Of a stretch of DNA of 35,141 bases, positions 1 to 7,130 are shown piece by piece; position 1 is the stretch's first letter, and each line of letters opens with the position of its first letter. The notes beneath the pieces were generated by a model, which saw only the letters and a list, made by a program, of their open reading frames with translations, had not been told where the DNA came from and made no database searches. A program made the position numbers and the translations under genes. Location of the stretch: the NCBI GenBank assembly GCA_029979565.1, contig JAPOHG010000020.1, forward strand, positions 1 to 35,141, given 5' to 3'. The stretch is from a bacterium (GTDB taxonomy: Bacteria > Bacteroidota > Bacteroidia > Flavobacteriales_D > Sanyastnellaceae).

Positions 1-225
1 GTTTGATGTACTGGGACCGTAAAGCAATTTCAAGCCTTCGATTTGCGGGCCATCGATGCGACGGGATAAATTTTTGAGGGTAAAGGTCAGCTGTACTTGT
101 TCACCCATGCGTACCGGATTCCGGTTTACACTGACTTCAAAAGCTTCTTGTCCCCATGCTGTGCTCACACACAACAGGCACAGAGACAGCCATTTGACGC
201 AGGATTTGAACGTGAACGATTCCAT
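1..225 (-). CDS. batD: BatD, N-terminal part (runs off the window)
   Basis: Partial gene, the last in the Bat operon that is visible; only the first 75 codons lie in the window. The ATG shares its A with the TAA stop of batC (TAATG), so the two are translationally coupled. The first ~25 residues form a signal peptide (basic start, hydrophobic SLCLLCVSTAWG, then QEAF). The mature part begins a beta-rich domain with VNRNPVRMGEQVQLTFTL and ends at LLYGPSTSN, which resembles the BatD/oxygen-tolerance family (a G-P-S-T-S-type segment follows the first Ig-like strands). BatD is known as a periplasmically exposed, membrane-anchored member of the Bat aerotolerance complex. Assignment rests on this motif plus its position after batA-batB-batC; the missing C-terminus would be expected to carry a transmembrane helix. 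Confidence 0.82.
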   Translation of the reverse strand, partial: MESFTFKSCVKWLSLCLLCVSTAWGQEAFEVSVNRNPVRMGEQVQLTFTLKNLSRRIDGPQIEGLKLLYGPSTSN

Positions 226-911
226 TACCAGTCCTTTTCGATTTTCTTCTTCTTCCCTTGGCTTTTGGCCTTCATCAATTTGGCCTGAACTTCTTCTTCT
301 CCGCGCTCTAGGCTCTCCAAGATACGCTCCATGTCCTCTTTGGAAATCTGTCCTTCCACCTGTTGAGGTTGTTGCTGGTCTTGTTGGTCCTGCTGGTCCT
401 GCTGGTCTTGTTGGTCCTGTTGGTCCTGTTGGTCCTGCTGGTCCTGTTGGTCCTGCTGCTGGCGCAGCGCGTACGACAGGTTGTATCGTGCTGCTTCGTT
501 TTGAGGATTCGCGCGCAAGGCCGATTTGTACGCTTCGATGGCGTTCTCTAAGTCTTGCTCCATCAAAAGGGAATTTCCAATGTTGTGCCATGCATCCGAT
601 GTCAATTGTTGATTGCTTTCAGATTTGATGGCTCGCTGGAATGCTTGTCTTGCTTGTTGCCCGGATTCGGGGTTTTCGAGGAGTGAACGACCGGCGTTGT
701 ACGCTGATAAGGCCGCCAGGTTGGAGTGGCGTTCACCCAGCACGAATAGGCTATCGGCTCCATTCTCACCCGCTTCAAAGGCTTGAATGCCTTCAATGAT
801 GCTCGCCTTGGCGGCGTAGTCTTCCGACTGTCCCAAAACAATAGCCGATGCCTGCCAAAGCATGAACCCACCGAGGACGAGTAAAATTCGAGTTGCAGCG
901 TGCCTGATCAT
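225..911 (-). CDS. batC: BatC, TPR protein of the aerotolerance operon
   Basis: A 228-residue protein. The start MIRHAATRIL is chosen because its ATG overlaps the batB stop (ATGA) and begins a signal peptide or membrane anchor (residues 1-28); the reading frame is open further upstream, but only inside batB. Residues about 60-150 carry tetratricopeptide repeats (for example AWHNIGNSLLMEQDLENAIE and the following ANPQNEAARYNLSYAL). They are followed by nine exact DQQ tripeptides (D154 to D178 and their QQ) and a Lys/Glu-rich tail that ends KKIEKDW, a typical BatC ending. In the Bat family the TPR protein is thought to scaffold the VWA proteins BatA and BatB. The low-complexity linker length may vary between strains (see the repeat entry). 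Function is by family and neighbourhood. Confidence 0.88.
   Translation of the reverse strand: MIRHAATRILLVLGGFMLWQASAIVLGQSEDYAAKASIIEGIQAFEAGENGADSLFVLGERHSNLAALSAYNAGRSLLENPESGQQARQAFQRAIKSESNQQLTSDAWHNIGNSLLMEQDLENAIEAYKSALRANPQNEAARYNLSYALRQQQDQQDQQDQQDQQDQQDQQDQQDQQDQQQPQQVEGQISKEDMERILESLERGEEEVQAKLMKAKSQGKKKKIEKDW
372..460 (-). repeat. Nine-copy 9-bp tandem repeat inside batC (DQQ linker)
   Basis: On the coding (minus) strand the unit is GAC-CAR-CAR, repeated nine times with the Asp codons exactly 9 bases apart (first Asp codon 452-450, last 380-378). Copies differ only at third codon positions (CAA/CAG). The period is a multiple of three, so gain or loss of units keeps the batC frame. 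It lies between the TPR domain and the charged C-terminal tail. Confidence 0.9.
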
Positions 912-2044
912 GCCATTCGAGGTTTGAAGGTCAGATTCAGCGCCCCTTCCGCGAGGATGAAAAACAAAGCCAAGAGGAAGAACCAATGGAAGTGGTGCGT
1001 AAAATCAGTGTACGCGACCGTGGATGTTTCGGTTTGGTTGAGTGCATTCATCGCGCCAATGATCGGGGAGATGTTTACAAAGCCATTGCCAGCTTGGACG
1101 TACGTTCCGTTGCCGGCCTCGGCCACTTGAATCAACGTAGCTTCGTCCAATGCGGTCACGATGGGGTTGCCGTCGGCATCGGTTTTAAACCCGCGGCTGT
1201 TGCCGAACCGATCGTAGAGCGGAATAGGCGCACCGGATGTGCTTCCCATGCCAACCGTGTGCACTTCAACGCCGCGTTCGAGGGCGTCTTCTGCCACGGA
1301 GACGGCGTCGTCCTCGTGGTTCTCTCCGTCGGTGAAAACCACGACCATTTTCGAAGCCGGAGATTCCTCGTCAAATCCTTGAGTGCAGACCTCAATGGCA
1401 CGCCCGACGGCTGTCCCTTGCACCGGAACAAGATCTGTCGTCACGCCGTCCAAGAACAGCTTCAGGGCTCCATAGTCGGTCGTGATCGGGCATTGCACAA
1501 AGGCGTCACCTGCGAAAATCACGAGGCCGACCCGGTCGCCGTCGAGGGCATTCACGAGGCGCTGGATGCTCCGCTTGGCCAGGTCAATACGACTCGACCC
1601 GGTGTCCTCGGCCTCCATGCTATTCGAGACGTCGAGCGCCACCATCAAGTCCACGCCTTCGCTTTGGACTTCCTTCAGGCGGGCGCCTACTTTCAAGTCG
1701 AGGACGCCGATGAGCATTGCGGCCAACGCCATCCGCCAGCAGAAAAACCGCCACCCGTGCAACTGCGGTCGCCAATCGGGCAGCAAATTCGGCCAGAGGT
1801 CTTCATCAGCCAGGGTTTTCGCCCATTGTTGCTTTTGGCGCAGGCCCCATATGAAGATGACCAATGAAAGCGGAAGAACAAGCAATGCGAACCACCATGC
1901 TTCGTTTTCCAATTGAACATTGGGGGCAATGCGCTTAATGCTGTAATACCCAACAAACAAGGCAATCCAGAAGATGACCTCAGCCAACGCCAGGGCTACG
2001 CCGTTCGCAAATACTTTGAATTGTCGTTGACGTGGAGCGTTCAT
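908..2044 (-). CDS. batB: BatB, VWA-domain membrane protein
   Basis: A 378-residue protein. The start ATG overlaps the batA stop (ATGA) and its own stop overlaps the batC start in the same way. Two hydrophobic helices lie near the N-terminus (about 15-35 and 50-68), with further hydrophobic sequence before the VWA domain and one helix close to the C-terminus (FHWFFLLALFFILAEGAL). The VWA domain holds the MIDAS signature DVSNSM and the later TDGENHEDD, so the metal site looks intact. BatB and BatA are paired VWA proteins held at the inner membrane that are thought to work with a MoxR ATPase. In Bacteroides fragilis the Bat operon was linked to oxygen tolerance; the molecular substrate is not known. 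Confidence 0.92.
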   Translation of the reverse strand: MNAPRQRQFKVFANGVALALAEVIFWIALFVGYYSIKRIAPNVQLENEAWWFALLVLPLSLVIFIWGLRQKQQWAKTLADEDLWPNLLPDWRPQLHGWRFFCWRMALAAMLIGVLDLKVGARLKEVQSEGVDLMVALDVSNSMEAEDTGSSRIDLAKRSIQRLVNALDGDRVGLVIFAGDAFVQCPITTDYGALKLFLDGVTTDLVPVQGTAVGRAIEVCTQGFDEESPASKMVVVFTDGENHEDDAVSVAEDALERGVEVHTVGMGSTSGAPIPLYDRFGNSRGFKTDADGNPIVTALDEATLIQVAEAGNGTYVQAGNGFVNISPIIGAMNALNQTETSTVAYTDFTHHFHWFFLLALFFILAEGALNLTFKPRMA

Positions 2045-3120
2045 ATCAGCGTGCGTATTGCAAATTGGCGGAGCAGAAACTCAACGAAGAAAACCAAAAC
2101 AGCGGCAATGCCGAACGGCAGGAATTCTTCCGTTTTTTGGTTGTACCGTAACACGTTGAAACGGGTTTTCTCCAGTTCGTCGATTTCAGTGTAAATGCTG
2201 GCCAGTTTGTCCCCATTCGTAGCGCGGAAATACCGCCCGCCCGTCAGCTTCGCGATATCGCGCAGCACCGTTTCGTCGATTTCAACTTCCACCCAATCGT
2301 ATTGGAATTGGTTTCCCACTTTCGCCACCGGGCTGCGTGCTTTGCCAATGGTTCCGACACCGATGGTGTAGACGCGAATGCCATTCAGCTTGGCCAGTTG
2401 CGCTGCATCGAGGGGTTCAATTTTGCCTGAATTGTTCACGCCATCCGTCAGCAGAATCACCACCTTGCTTTCGGCTTCCGAGTCTTTGAGTCGATTCACC
2501 GCTGTGGCGAGCCCCATGCCGATGGCTGTGCCGCCTTCAAGCAATCCGGTTTGCAACTGATCAATGCCGTTCATGACGACGCGCTGGTCGGTCGTCAACG
2601 GAATTTGAGTGAACGCCTCGCCTTCGTACGCGACCACGCCGATTCGGTCATTGGGTCGGTCGTTTACAAACGCCACGGCCACTTCTTTTGACGCTTCAAG
2701 GCGATTCGGGTCGAAGTCTTTGCTCAACATGGAGGCCGATAAGTCCATGCTCAACACAATGTCGATGCCCTCCCGGGTCAAGTCTTCAACCGAAGAGGAA
2801 GACTGGGGCCGTGCGGAAGCGATGGTGAGCAATCCAATGGTCAAGGTGCGCAGAGCGAAGGGTATTTCGGGAATGCACTGAAAGCCCATCGTTTTCCAGG
2901 TAAGCTGGCTTTCAGGGGATTCCCAGCTCCACACCAATCCGGCAAACCCGTGTTTGGATTGAACGTGAATCCGGAGTCCAATGTGCAGCACAGCCAGGAA
3001 GCCAAGCCACAGCAGTGCGGAAGATTCGAACTCGAAATGCTGAGCGGCGTAGGAGAGTGCCGTGGCGTACACTGCGACAGCCAGAAGGTGGGGTATGAGG
3101 GTGGCCAGACTCCGCATCAT
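2041..3120 (-). CDS. batA: BatA, VWA-domain membrane protein
   Basis: A 359-residue protein of standard family length. N-terminal hydrophobic helices (about 8-28 and 34-52), a VWA domain with an intact MIDAS motif (DLSASM, then LTTDQ and LLTDGVNNSG), and a C-terminal helix (FLPFGIAAVLVFFVEFLL). The segment SKDFDPNRLEASKEV right after the MIDAS is characteristic of BatA in Bacteroidota. ATGA overlaps at both ends indicate coupled translation with the BatD-like gene upstream and batB downstream. By family, BatA is exposed to the periplasm and forms a complex with BatB and other Bat proteins. A and B were assigned by order and by the SKDFxPNR segment. Confidence 0.92.
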   Translation of the reverse strand: MMRSLATLIPHLLAVAVYATALSYAAQHFEFESSALLWLGFLAVLHIGLRIHVQSKHGFAGLVWSWESPESQLTWKTMGFQCIPEIPFALRTLTIGLLTIASARPQSSSSVEDLTREGIDIVLSMDLSASMLSKDFDPNRLEASKEVAVAFVNDRPNDRIGVVAYEGEAFTQIPLTTDQRVVMNGIDQLQTGLLEGGTAIGMGLATAVNRLKDSEAESKVVILLTDGVNNSGKIEPLDAAQLAKLNGIRVYTIGVGTIGKARSPVAKVGNQFQYDWVEVEIDETVLRDIAKLTGGRYFRATNGDKLASIYTEIDELEKTRFNVLRYNQKTEEFLPFGIAAVLVFFVEFLLRQFAIRTLI

Positions 3121-4091
3121 CCTGCTGTGTTTTCCGGGGCTGTGGTGGTGACTTCTACGAAGCGAATGCCTTGTTCGATCACGCGCTGGTGATCAGCTGC
3201 CTGCGGGGTCCATTTGGCAAACTTGACCATATCGGTCAGGCTGAGCAATTCCAGGATGAGCTCCTTCTCATTGGATCGAATGGGCAGGTTCACCAATCCG
3301 CTGCGAAGCTCATCTGTAGACCGTTCCATGGCCGGGTAGTTGTAGCGCCGCTCGAAATAGGTTCGAAGGACTTCACTCACAGCGGCATGGTGGGCTTTGA
3401 CGTGCCCTCGTTTCCAGACGGCCTCCTTTGCAATGCGGTCCAAGTCGCGGAGGGCGACGATGTGGGCGGGCTCAAGCGGGACCGGAGGTACGACTTCCTC
3501 CACTGTTGCGACGGGTCGATTGCGCCACTGTTTCACGATATAGACTGTCAATCCGATGGCGGCCATGACGGCCAAAATCCAAGGGAGCCAACGCTGCAGG
3601 CGCTCCTTCAACGTCCATTGCACACGGCGAATGTCTGCATGCCCCGCGATTTGGCCGGGTTCACCCGGTGGGGAGAGCAACACATTGAGCAAAAGGGGAT
3701 TGGAGGCCAGGGTGTCGTTGCCCCAGACCAACTTGGCAGGCGGGATGGCCAGGTAGCCGCTGTCCCAAGCGGTAATTTCAAAAGCCCGCTCTACACGGAT
3801 GATCGGGTTGCCACCTTCGCCCTCCAAGGCCGTCGTATCGTCACCGACCGCACGCAGGATTTCCAACCCCCCGGGGATGGTGTCTTGCCAAGCAGGCCAA
3901 CCAAATGTGCCGCTGCCGTCGGTTACATCGCGATCTGCTTGGATCCGCAGGATGGTAGGTTCACCAATGGCTATGACCGTCGTGTCGAGCGTCATTTGCA
4001 CCTGTTGCCCCAAGCCCGTCAGGGCATGGGTGCAAAGCAACGTGCCCATGAGGAAGGCCTGTGTATGAATCCACTTACCCACGGCGATCAA
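3117..4091 (-). CDS. BatD-like/DUF4381-like membrane protein in the Bat operon
   Basis: A 324-residue protein found at this position (between DUF58 and batA) in many Bacteroidota Bat operons. It has an N-terminal signal peptide (AFLMGTLLCTHALTGLG), a beta-rich extracytoplasmic domain of about 130 residues, one transmembrane helix near residues 168-187 (WLPWILAVMAAIGLTVYIV), and a cytoplasmic helical region with LRTYFERRYNYPAMERSTDEL, a recurring motif of this family. The stop overlaps the batA start (ATGA). The chosen ATG lies 17 bases inside the DUF58 gene; an in-frame ATG at 4049 would also preserve a signal peptide, so the start is uncertain. The architecture echoes BatD, suggesting a partner for the VWA proteins, but its exact role is unknown. 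Confidence 0.8.
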   Translation of the reverse strand: MIAVGKWIHTQAFLMGTLLCTHALTGLGQQVQMTLDTTVIAIGEPTILRIQADRDVTDGSGTFGWPAWQDTIPGGLEILRAVGDDTTALEGEGGNPIIRVERAFEITAWDSGYLAIPPAKLVWGNDTLASNPLLLNVLLSPPGEPGQIAGHADIRRVQWTLKERLQRWLPWILAVMAAIGLTVYIVKQWRNRPVATVEEVVPPVPLEPAHIVALRDLDRIAKEAVWKRGHVKAHHAAVSEVLRTYFERRYNYPAMERSTDELRSGLVNLPIRSNEKELILELLSLTDMVKFAKWTPQAADHQRVIEQGIRFVEVTTTAPENTAG

Positions 4092-4941
4092 ACAGTTGCA
4101 TCAGGGGTTGGACATAGGGGCGGTCCGTACAAAGGACGGCCTGGTCGACGCCCGAACGGGCAAACATGGCTTTCAGTTCAGCTTCGCGAATCTTTTCGCG
4201 TTTGGCGTGGGTGCTGCGTGTTGACTTTCGGCCGGTGAAGACCCACTTGGTTTGGCCGGATTCAGGATCCTGCACGGGGATCCAACCGATGGACGGGAGC
4301 TTCCGGTCGAGCGGATCGGTAACGCGGAGGGCTACGAGGTCGTGCCTGCGACCCGCTTGACGAAGTGTCTGGTCAAAACCTTCATCCCGGAAGTCGGAGA
4401 TGAGGAAGGCGATGGTCCGCTTTTTCATGGCGGAAAGAAAGTGCTCCAGTGCCGAATTGATATTGGTGCCCTTGCCCTCGGGTTCCACTTCGATGATTTC
4501 CCGGATGATGCGCAGGATGTGGGAACGGCCTTTTTTGGGCGGGATGAACCGCTCAATCCGATCGCTGAAGAGGACAGCACCCACTTTGTCGTTGTTGCCC
4601 ATGGCGCTGAAAGCCAAGACAGCGCTGAGCTCGGTGATGAGGTCGCGTTTGGTTTGCTTGCGTGTCCCCGTGGCGTTTGAGCCACTCACGTCAAGCAGCA
4701 AAAAAACGGTGAGCTCGCGCTCTTCCTCGAACACCTTGACGTAGGGATGGCCCATGCGTGCGGTAACGTTCCAGTCAATGGTTCGAATTTCATCGCCGTG
4801 TTGGTATTCGCGGTTTTCGGAAAATGCCATGCCGCGGCCTTTGAACGCGCTGTGGTATTCACCCGAAAAAATTCGGTCGCTCAATCCGCGGGTTTTCAGT
4901 TCAACCCGCCGTACCCGTTGAATCAATTCGGTCGTGTCCAT
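4075..4941 (-). CDS. DUF58 family protein
   Basis: A 288-residue soluble protein with the canonical DUF58 order: RVELKTRGLSDRIFSGEYHSAFKGRG near the start, REYQHGDEIRTIDWNVTARMG in the middle, then a degenerate VWA-like fold beginning FLLLDVSGSNATGT (residues about 90-105) and AFLISDFRDEGF. DUF58 genes almost always follow moxR, and here the moxR stop lies only 3 bases upstream of this ATG. DUF58 proteins are thought to act as adaptors or targets of MoxR ATPases; the biochemical role in Bacteroidota is not settled. No oddities in length or motif content. Confidence 0.93.
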   Translation of the reverse strand: MDTTELIQRVRRVELKTRGLSDRIFSGEYHSAFKGRGMAFSENREYQHGDEIRTIDWNVTARMGHPYVKVFEEERELTVFLLLDVSGSNATGTRKQTKRDLITELSAVLAFSAMGNNDKVGAVLFSDRIERFIPPKKGRSHILRIIREIIEVEPEGKGTNINSALEHFLSAMKKRTIAFLISDFRDEGFDQTLRQAGRRHDLVALRVTDPLDRKLPSIGWIPVQDPESGQTKWVFTGRKSTRSTHAKREKIREAELKAMFARSGVDQAVLCTDRPYVQPLMQLFDRRG

Positions 4942-4944
4942 GCA

Positions 4945-6015
4945 TCAAGGCACCTGCACGTTGTCCATGATCTCGGTGACGATCTGTTCGGTGCTGATGT
5001 TTTCAGCCTCAGCCTCAAACGTCAGGCCGATGCGGTGGCGCAGCACGTCCAGAGCGACGGCTCGCACATCTTCTGGCGTCACATAACCGCGGTGGTTGAG
5101 GAATGCGTGTGCTTTGGAGGCAACGCCCAAACCGATGCTCGCACGAGGGGACGCGCCAAAATTGATGAGCTGTGTAAGATGGCCCATTCCGTATTGCCCC
5201 GGTTCGCGGGTAGCGAAAACGAGATCCACAATGTAGCGTTCAATTTTCTCGTCGAGGTAAATCTCTTTGACAAGCTTGCGCGCTTCGATGATGTCCTTGG
5301 GTTTTACAACTTGCTTGGGCTTGGGCAATCCGCCAGGCGTCAAGTTGGCTCGCACAATTTGTTGCTCTTCTGATTTGCTGGGGTATCCGATGACCACTTT
5401 CAGCAAGAAACGGTCCACTTGTGCTTCGGGAAGGGGGTAGGTTCCCTCTTGCTCCACCGGATTCTGGGTGGCCAAAACCAAGAAGGGTTCCGGCAGGGGA
5501 TAGGAATCAGGGCCGATGGTCACTTGGCGCTCTTGCATGGCCTCAAGCAATGCGCTTTGCACTTTTGCAGGAGCCCGGTTGATCTCGTCGGCCAGTACAA
5601 AATTGGCGAATACCGGACCTTTCTTGACCGTGAAGGCTTCTGATTTTTGGTTGTAAATCATGGTGCCCACGAGGTCGGCGGGCAAGAGATCAGGGGTAAA
5701 CTGAATGCGGCTGAAATCCGCCGCAATGGATTCCGAGAGGCTTTTGATGGCCAGGGTCTTGGCCAATCCCGGCACCCCTTCCAACAGCACGTGGCCGTTG
5801 CCGAGGAGGCCGATGAGCAATCGGTCTACCATGCCGCTTTGGCCGACGATGACTTTGCCCAATTCCATGCGCAGCAGGTCGACAAATTGGCTCGCTTGGC
5901 CGATTCGTTCGTTGAGGGCGCGGATGTCGGGAGCAGCGGATGCATCTGCCGCTGATGGGGTTGATTCCACCGGAGCGATGTCCGGGATGATTTCAGGTGT
6001 GGATTCTTGGTCCAT
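4945..6015 (-). CDS. moxR: MoxR-type AAA+ ATPase
   Basis: A 356-residue AAA+ chaperone-like ATPase, first gene of the Bat operon. Walker A is GVPGLAKT (residues 80-87), Walker B/sensor region is LADEINRAPAKVQSALLEAM, followed by MQERQVTI and the arginine-containing EAQVDRFLLKV; the C-terminal lid contains SPRASIGL, all hallmarks of the MoxR/AAA_3 family. About 30 acidic, Ala/Pro/Ser-rich residues precede the folded part and are probably disordered. MoxR ATPases remodel VWA proteins; here the natural clients are BatA, BatB and the DUF58 protein encoded directly downstream. A candidate promoter box lies about 35 bases upstream of the start. Confidence 0.94.
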   Translation of the reverse strand: MDQESTPEIIPDIAPVESTPSAADASAAPDIRALNERIGQASQFVDLLRMELGKVIVGQSGMVDRLLIGLLGNGHVLLEGVPGLAKTLAIKSLSESIAADFSRIQFTPDLLPADLVGTMIYNQKSEAFTVKKGPVFANFVLADEINRAPAKVQSALLEAMQERQVTIGPDSYPLPEPFLVLATQNPVEQEGTYPLPEAQVDRFLLKVVIGYPSKSEEQQIVRANLTPGGLPKPKQVVKPKDIIEARKLVKEIYLDEKIERYIVDLVFATREPGQYGMGHLTQLINFGASPRASIGLGVASKAHAFLNHRGYVTPEDVRAVALDVLRHRIGLTFEAEAENISTEQIVTEIMDNVQVP

Positions 6016-6050
6016 AAGATTCTGTCCGTATGGTTGACGACGACGTCTTG

Positions 6051-6058
6051 CGAATATA
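6051..6058 (-). promoter_or_regulatory. Candidate -7 box of the moxR/Bat operon (TATATTCG)
   Basis: TATATTCG fits the Bacteroidota -7 consensus TAnnTTTG with one T-to-C change, and sits 35 bases before the moxR ATG in the 98-base gap between the divergent moxR and MazG-like genes. No clear -33 TTTG was found at the expected distance, so this is tentative. Confidence 0.4.
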
Positions 6059-6113
6059 CCTTTCGGTCAAGCCTCCGGTTGAGTGGACTTCATAAAATCA
6101 TGTTAAAGAACCA

Positions 6114-6530
6114 ATGAACACGAAAAAACACACCTTTGCTACCATCATCGATTGCGTGCGGGAATTCCACGATGGTTTTGGAATTGGCTACAACGCTTCA
6201 CCGCAAGGAGAATTGGATGAAAACACGGTACGCCTGCGCCACCGCCTGATGGCCGAAGAAACAGAGGAGTACCTCGAAGCTGCTCTGGCTGGAGATGCCG
6301 TTGAGGTTGCGGACGCCCTAGGCGACCAGTTGTACATTCTCTGTGGGACCATTCTGAGCCACGGCATGCAGCACGTCATTGAGGAGGTATTCATGGAAAT
6401 TCAGTCTTCCAATATGAGCAAGTTGGGTGCCGATGGCCAACCGATTTACCGCGAAGATGGCAAGGTCATGAAGGGGCCGAATTACTTCCGACCCAACATT
6501 GCGGCCATCCTCGAAACGGTGGAGGCTTGA
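6114..6530 (+). CDS. MazG-like nucleotide pyrophosphohydrolase
   Basis: A 138-residue all-alpha NTP pyrophosphohydrolase (MazG/phosphoribosyl-ATP pyrophosphatase-like fold). The metal-binding ExxE...ExxD pattern is visible as EETEEYLEA (about residues 44-52) and EVADALGDQLYIL (about 63-75). The C-terminal QSSNMSKLGADGQPIYREDGKV followed by KGPNY matches a family of stand-alone pyrophosphohydrolases common in Bacteroidota and some phages. Such enzymes hydrolyse nucleoside triphosphates to monophosphates and may clear non-canonical nucleotides, but the substrate cannot be read from sequence. The downstream gene starts within its stop codon (TGATG), so the pair is probably co-transcribed. Confidence 0.85.
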   Translation: MNTKKHTFATIIDCVREFHDGFGIGYNASPQGELDENTVRLRHRLMAEETEEYLEAALAGDAVEVADALGDQLYILCGTILSHGMQHVIEEVFMEIQSSNMSKLGADGQPIYREDGKVMKGPNYFRPNIAAILETVEA

Positions 6531-7051
6531 TGTTGGATCGCCTTTTTTACAGCTCACTCGAAGCAGCCAAACAGGGCCGGGTGTTCTGGCTCAATGCCGT
6601 TTTCAAGCGGATATTGCCTTTCAATGCCCCGCACGGCATTCGCGTGTTATCCCTCAGCGATGAACAAGTCCGGGTGGCTTTGCCGGATCGCAGGGTCAAC
6701 CGCAACCATTTGAAAGGAACGCATGCCTGCGCCATCGCGACGGCGTGTGAGTTTTGTTCGGGACTGGCCGTGCTCGCTCAATTTGACATGAAAAATTACC
6801 GGCTGATCATGAATCGACTGGAAGTGGATTACATGCGGCGGCCGGTGAAGGGAGCATGCGTGGCCAAAGCCGACATTTCACCGAATCTTCGGGAAGAAGT
6901 ACAGCAATTGATTTCCGAATCCGCAGACAGCGCGGCGCGCTTTGTGATGCCATCAGTTCTCCTCGACGCTTCCGGCAATGAGGTCGCCCGTGCTTCGGTC
7001 CATTGGCACGTAAAGGCGTGGAATGATGTGAAATACAAGCCCACGGCTTGA
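6530..7051 (+). CDS. DUF4442 hotdog-fold protein (possible thioesterase)
   Basis: A 173-residue protein assigned to the DUF4442 hotdog family from the segments [45 protein letters not shown] and the following [27 protein letters not shown], ending in a strand with [11 protein letters not shown]. The ATG at 6530 overlaps the upstream TGA stop (TGATG); a TTG immediately before it is in frame but the ATG is preferred. Hotdog proteins of this kind resemble acyl-CoA thioesterases; substrate unknown. Coupling to a nucleotide pyrophosphohydrolase has no obvious pathway logic. No terminator was seen in the 79 bases before thrS. Confidence 0.78.
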   Translation: MLDRLFYSSLEAAKQGRVFWLNAVFKRILPFNAPHGIRVLSLSDEQVRVALPDRRVNRNHLKGTHACAIATACEFCSGLAVLAQFDMKNYRLIMNRLEVDYMRRPVKGACVAKADISPNLREEVQQLISESADSAARFVMPSVLLDASGNEVARASVHWHVKAWNDVKYKPTA

Positions 7052-7097
7052 GGTTGGAAACTCCCGAGGTGCCGGACTTTCTGAGCCTTTCCGGTCG

Positions 7098-7105
7098 TAT
7101 CTTTA
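7098..7105 (+). promoter_or_regulatory. Candidate -7 box of the thrS operon (TATCTTTA)
   Basis: TATCTTTA matches TAnnTTTG at all but the last base and lies 25 bases before the thrS ATG. A TTTC 16 bases upstream is only a weak -33 candidate. Confidence 0.35.
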
Positions 7106-7119
7106 CCGACGAAATTTAC

Positions 7120-7125
7120 AGGAGG
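7120..7125 (+). promoter_or_regulatory. Strong Shine-Dalgarno before thrS (AGGAGG)
   Basis: A perfect AGGAGG lies 5 bases before the thrS ATG and fixes that start. Such a full Shine-Dalgarno is unusual among the starts in this window, most of which have no or weak purine-rich leaders, as is common in Bacteroidota. Confidence 0.7.
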
Positions 7126-7130
7126 CAGAC

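Noticed and set aside
372-460. Possible CRISPR or minisatellite locus
   Set aside because: The units are contiguous 9-mers with no spacers and encode protein; it is a coding tandem repeat.
56-628. Plus-strand open frame with collagen-like GPAGPVGP repeats
   Set aside because: It is the antisense of the DQQ repeat of batC; the neighbouring frame with LVL repeats (363-551) is the same artefact. The BatC reading is supported by TPRs, signal peptide and operon position.
3171-4238. 355-codon plus-strand open frame antisense to the BatD-like gene
   Set aside because: Shadow of a conserved operon gene; crosses a gene boundary and has no recognisable domain.
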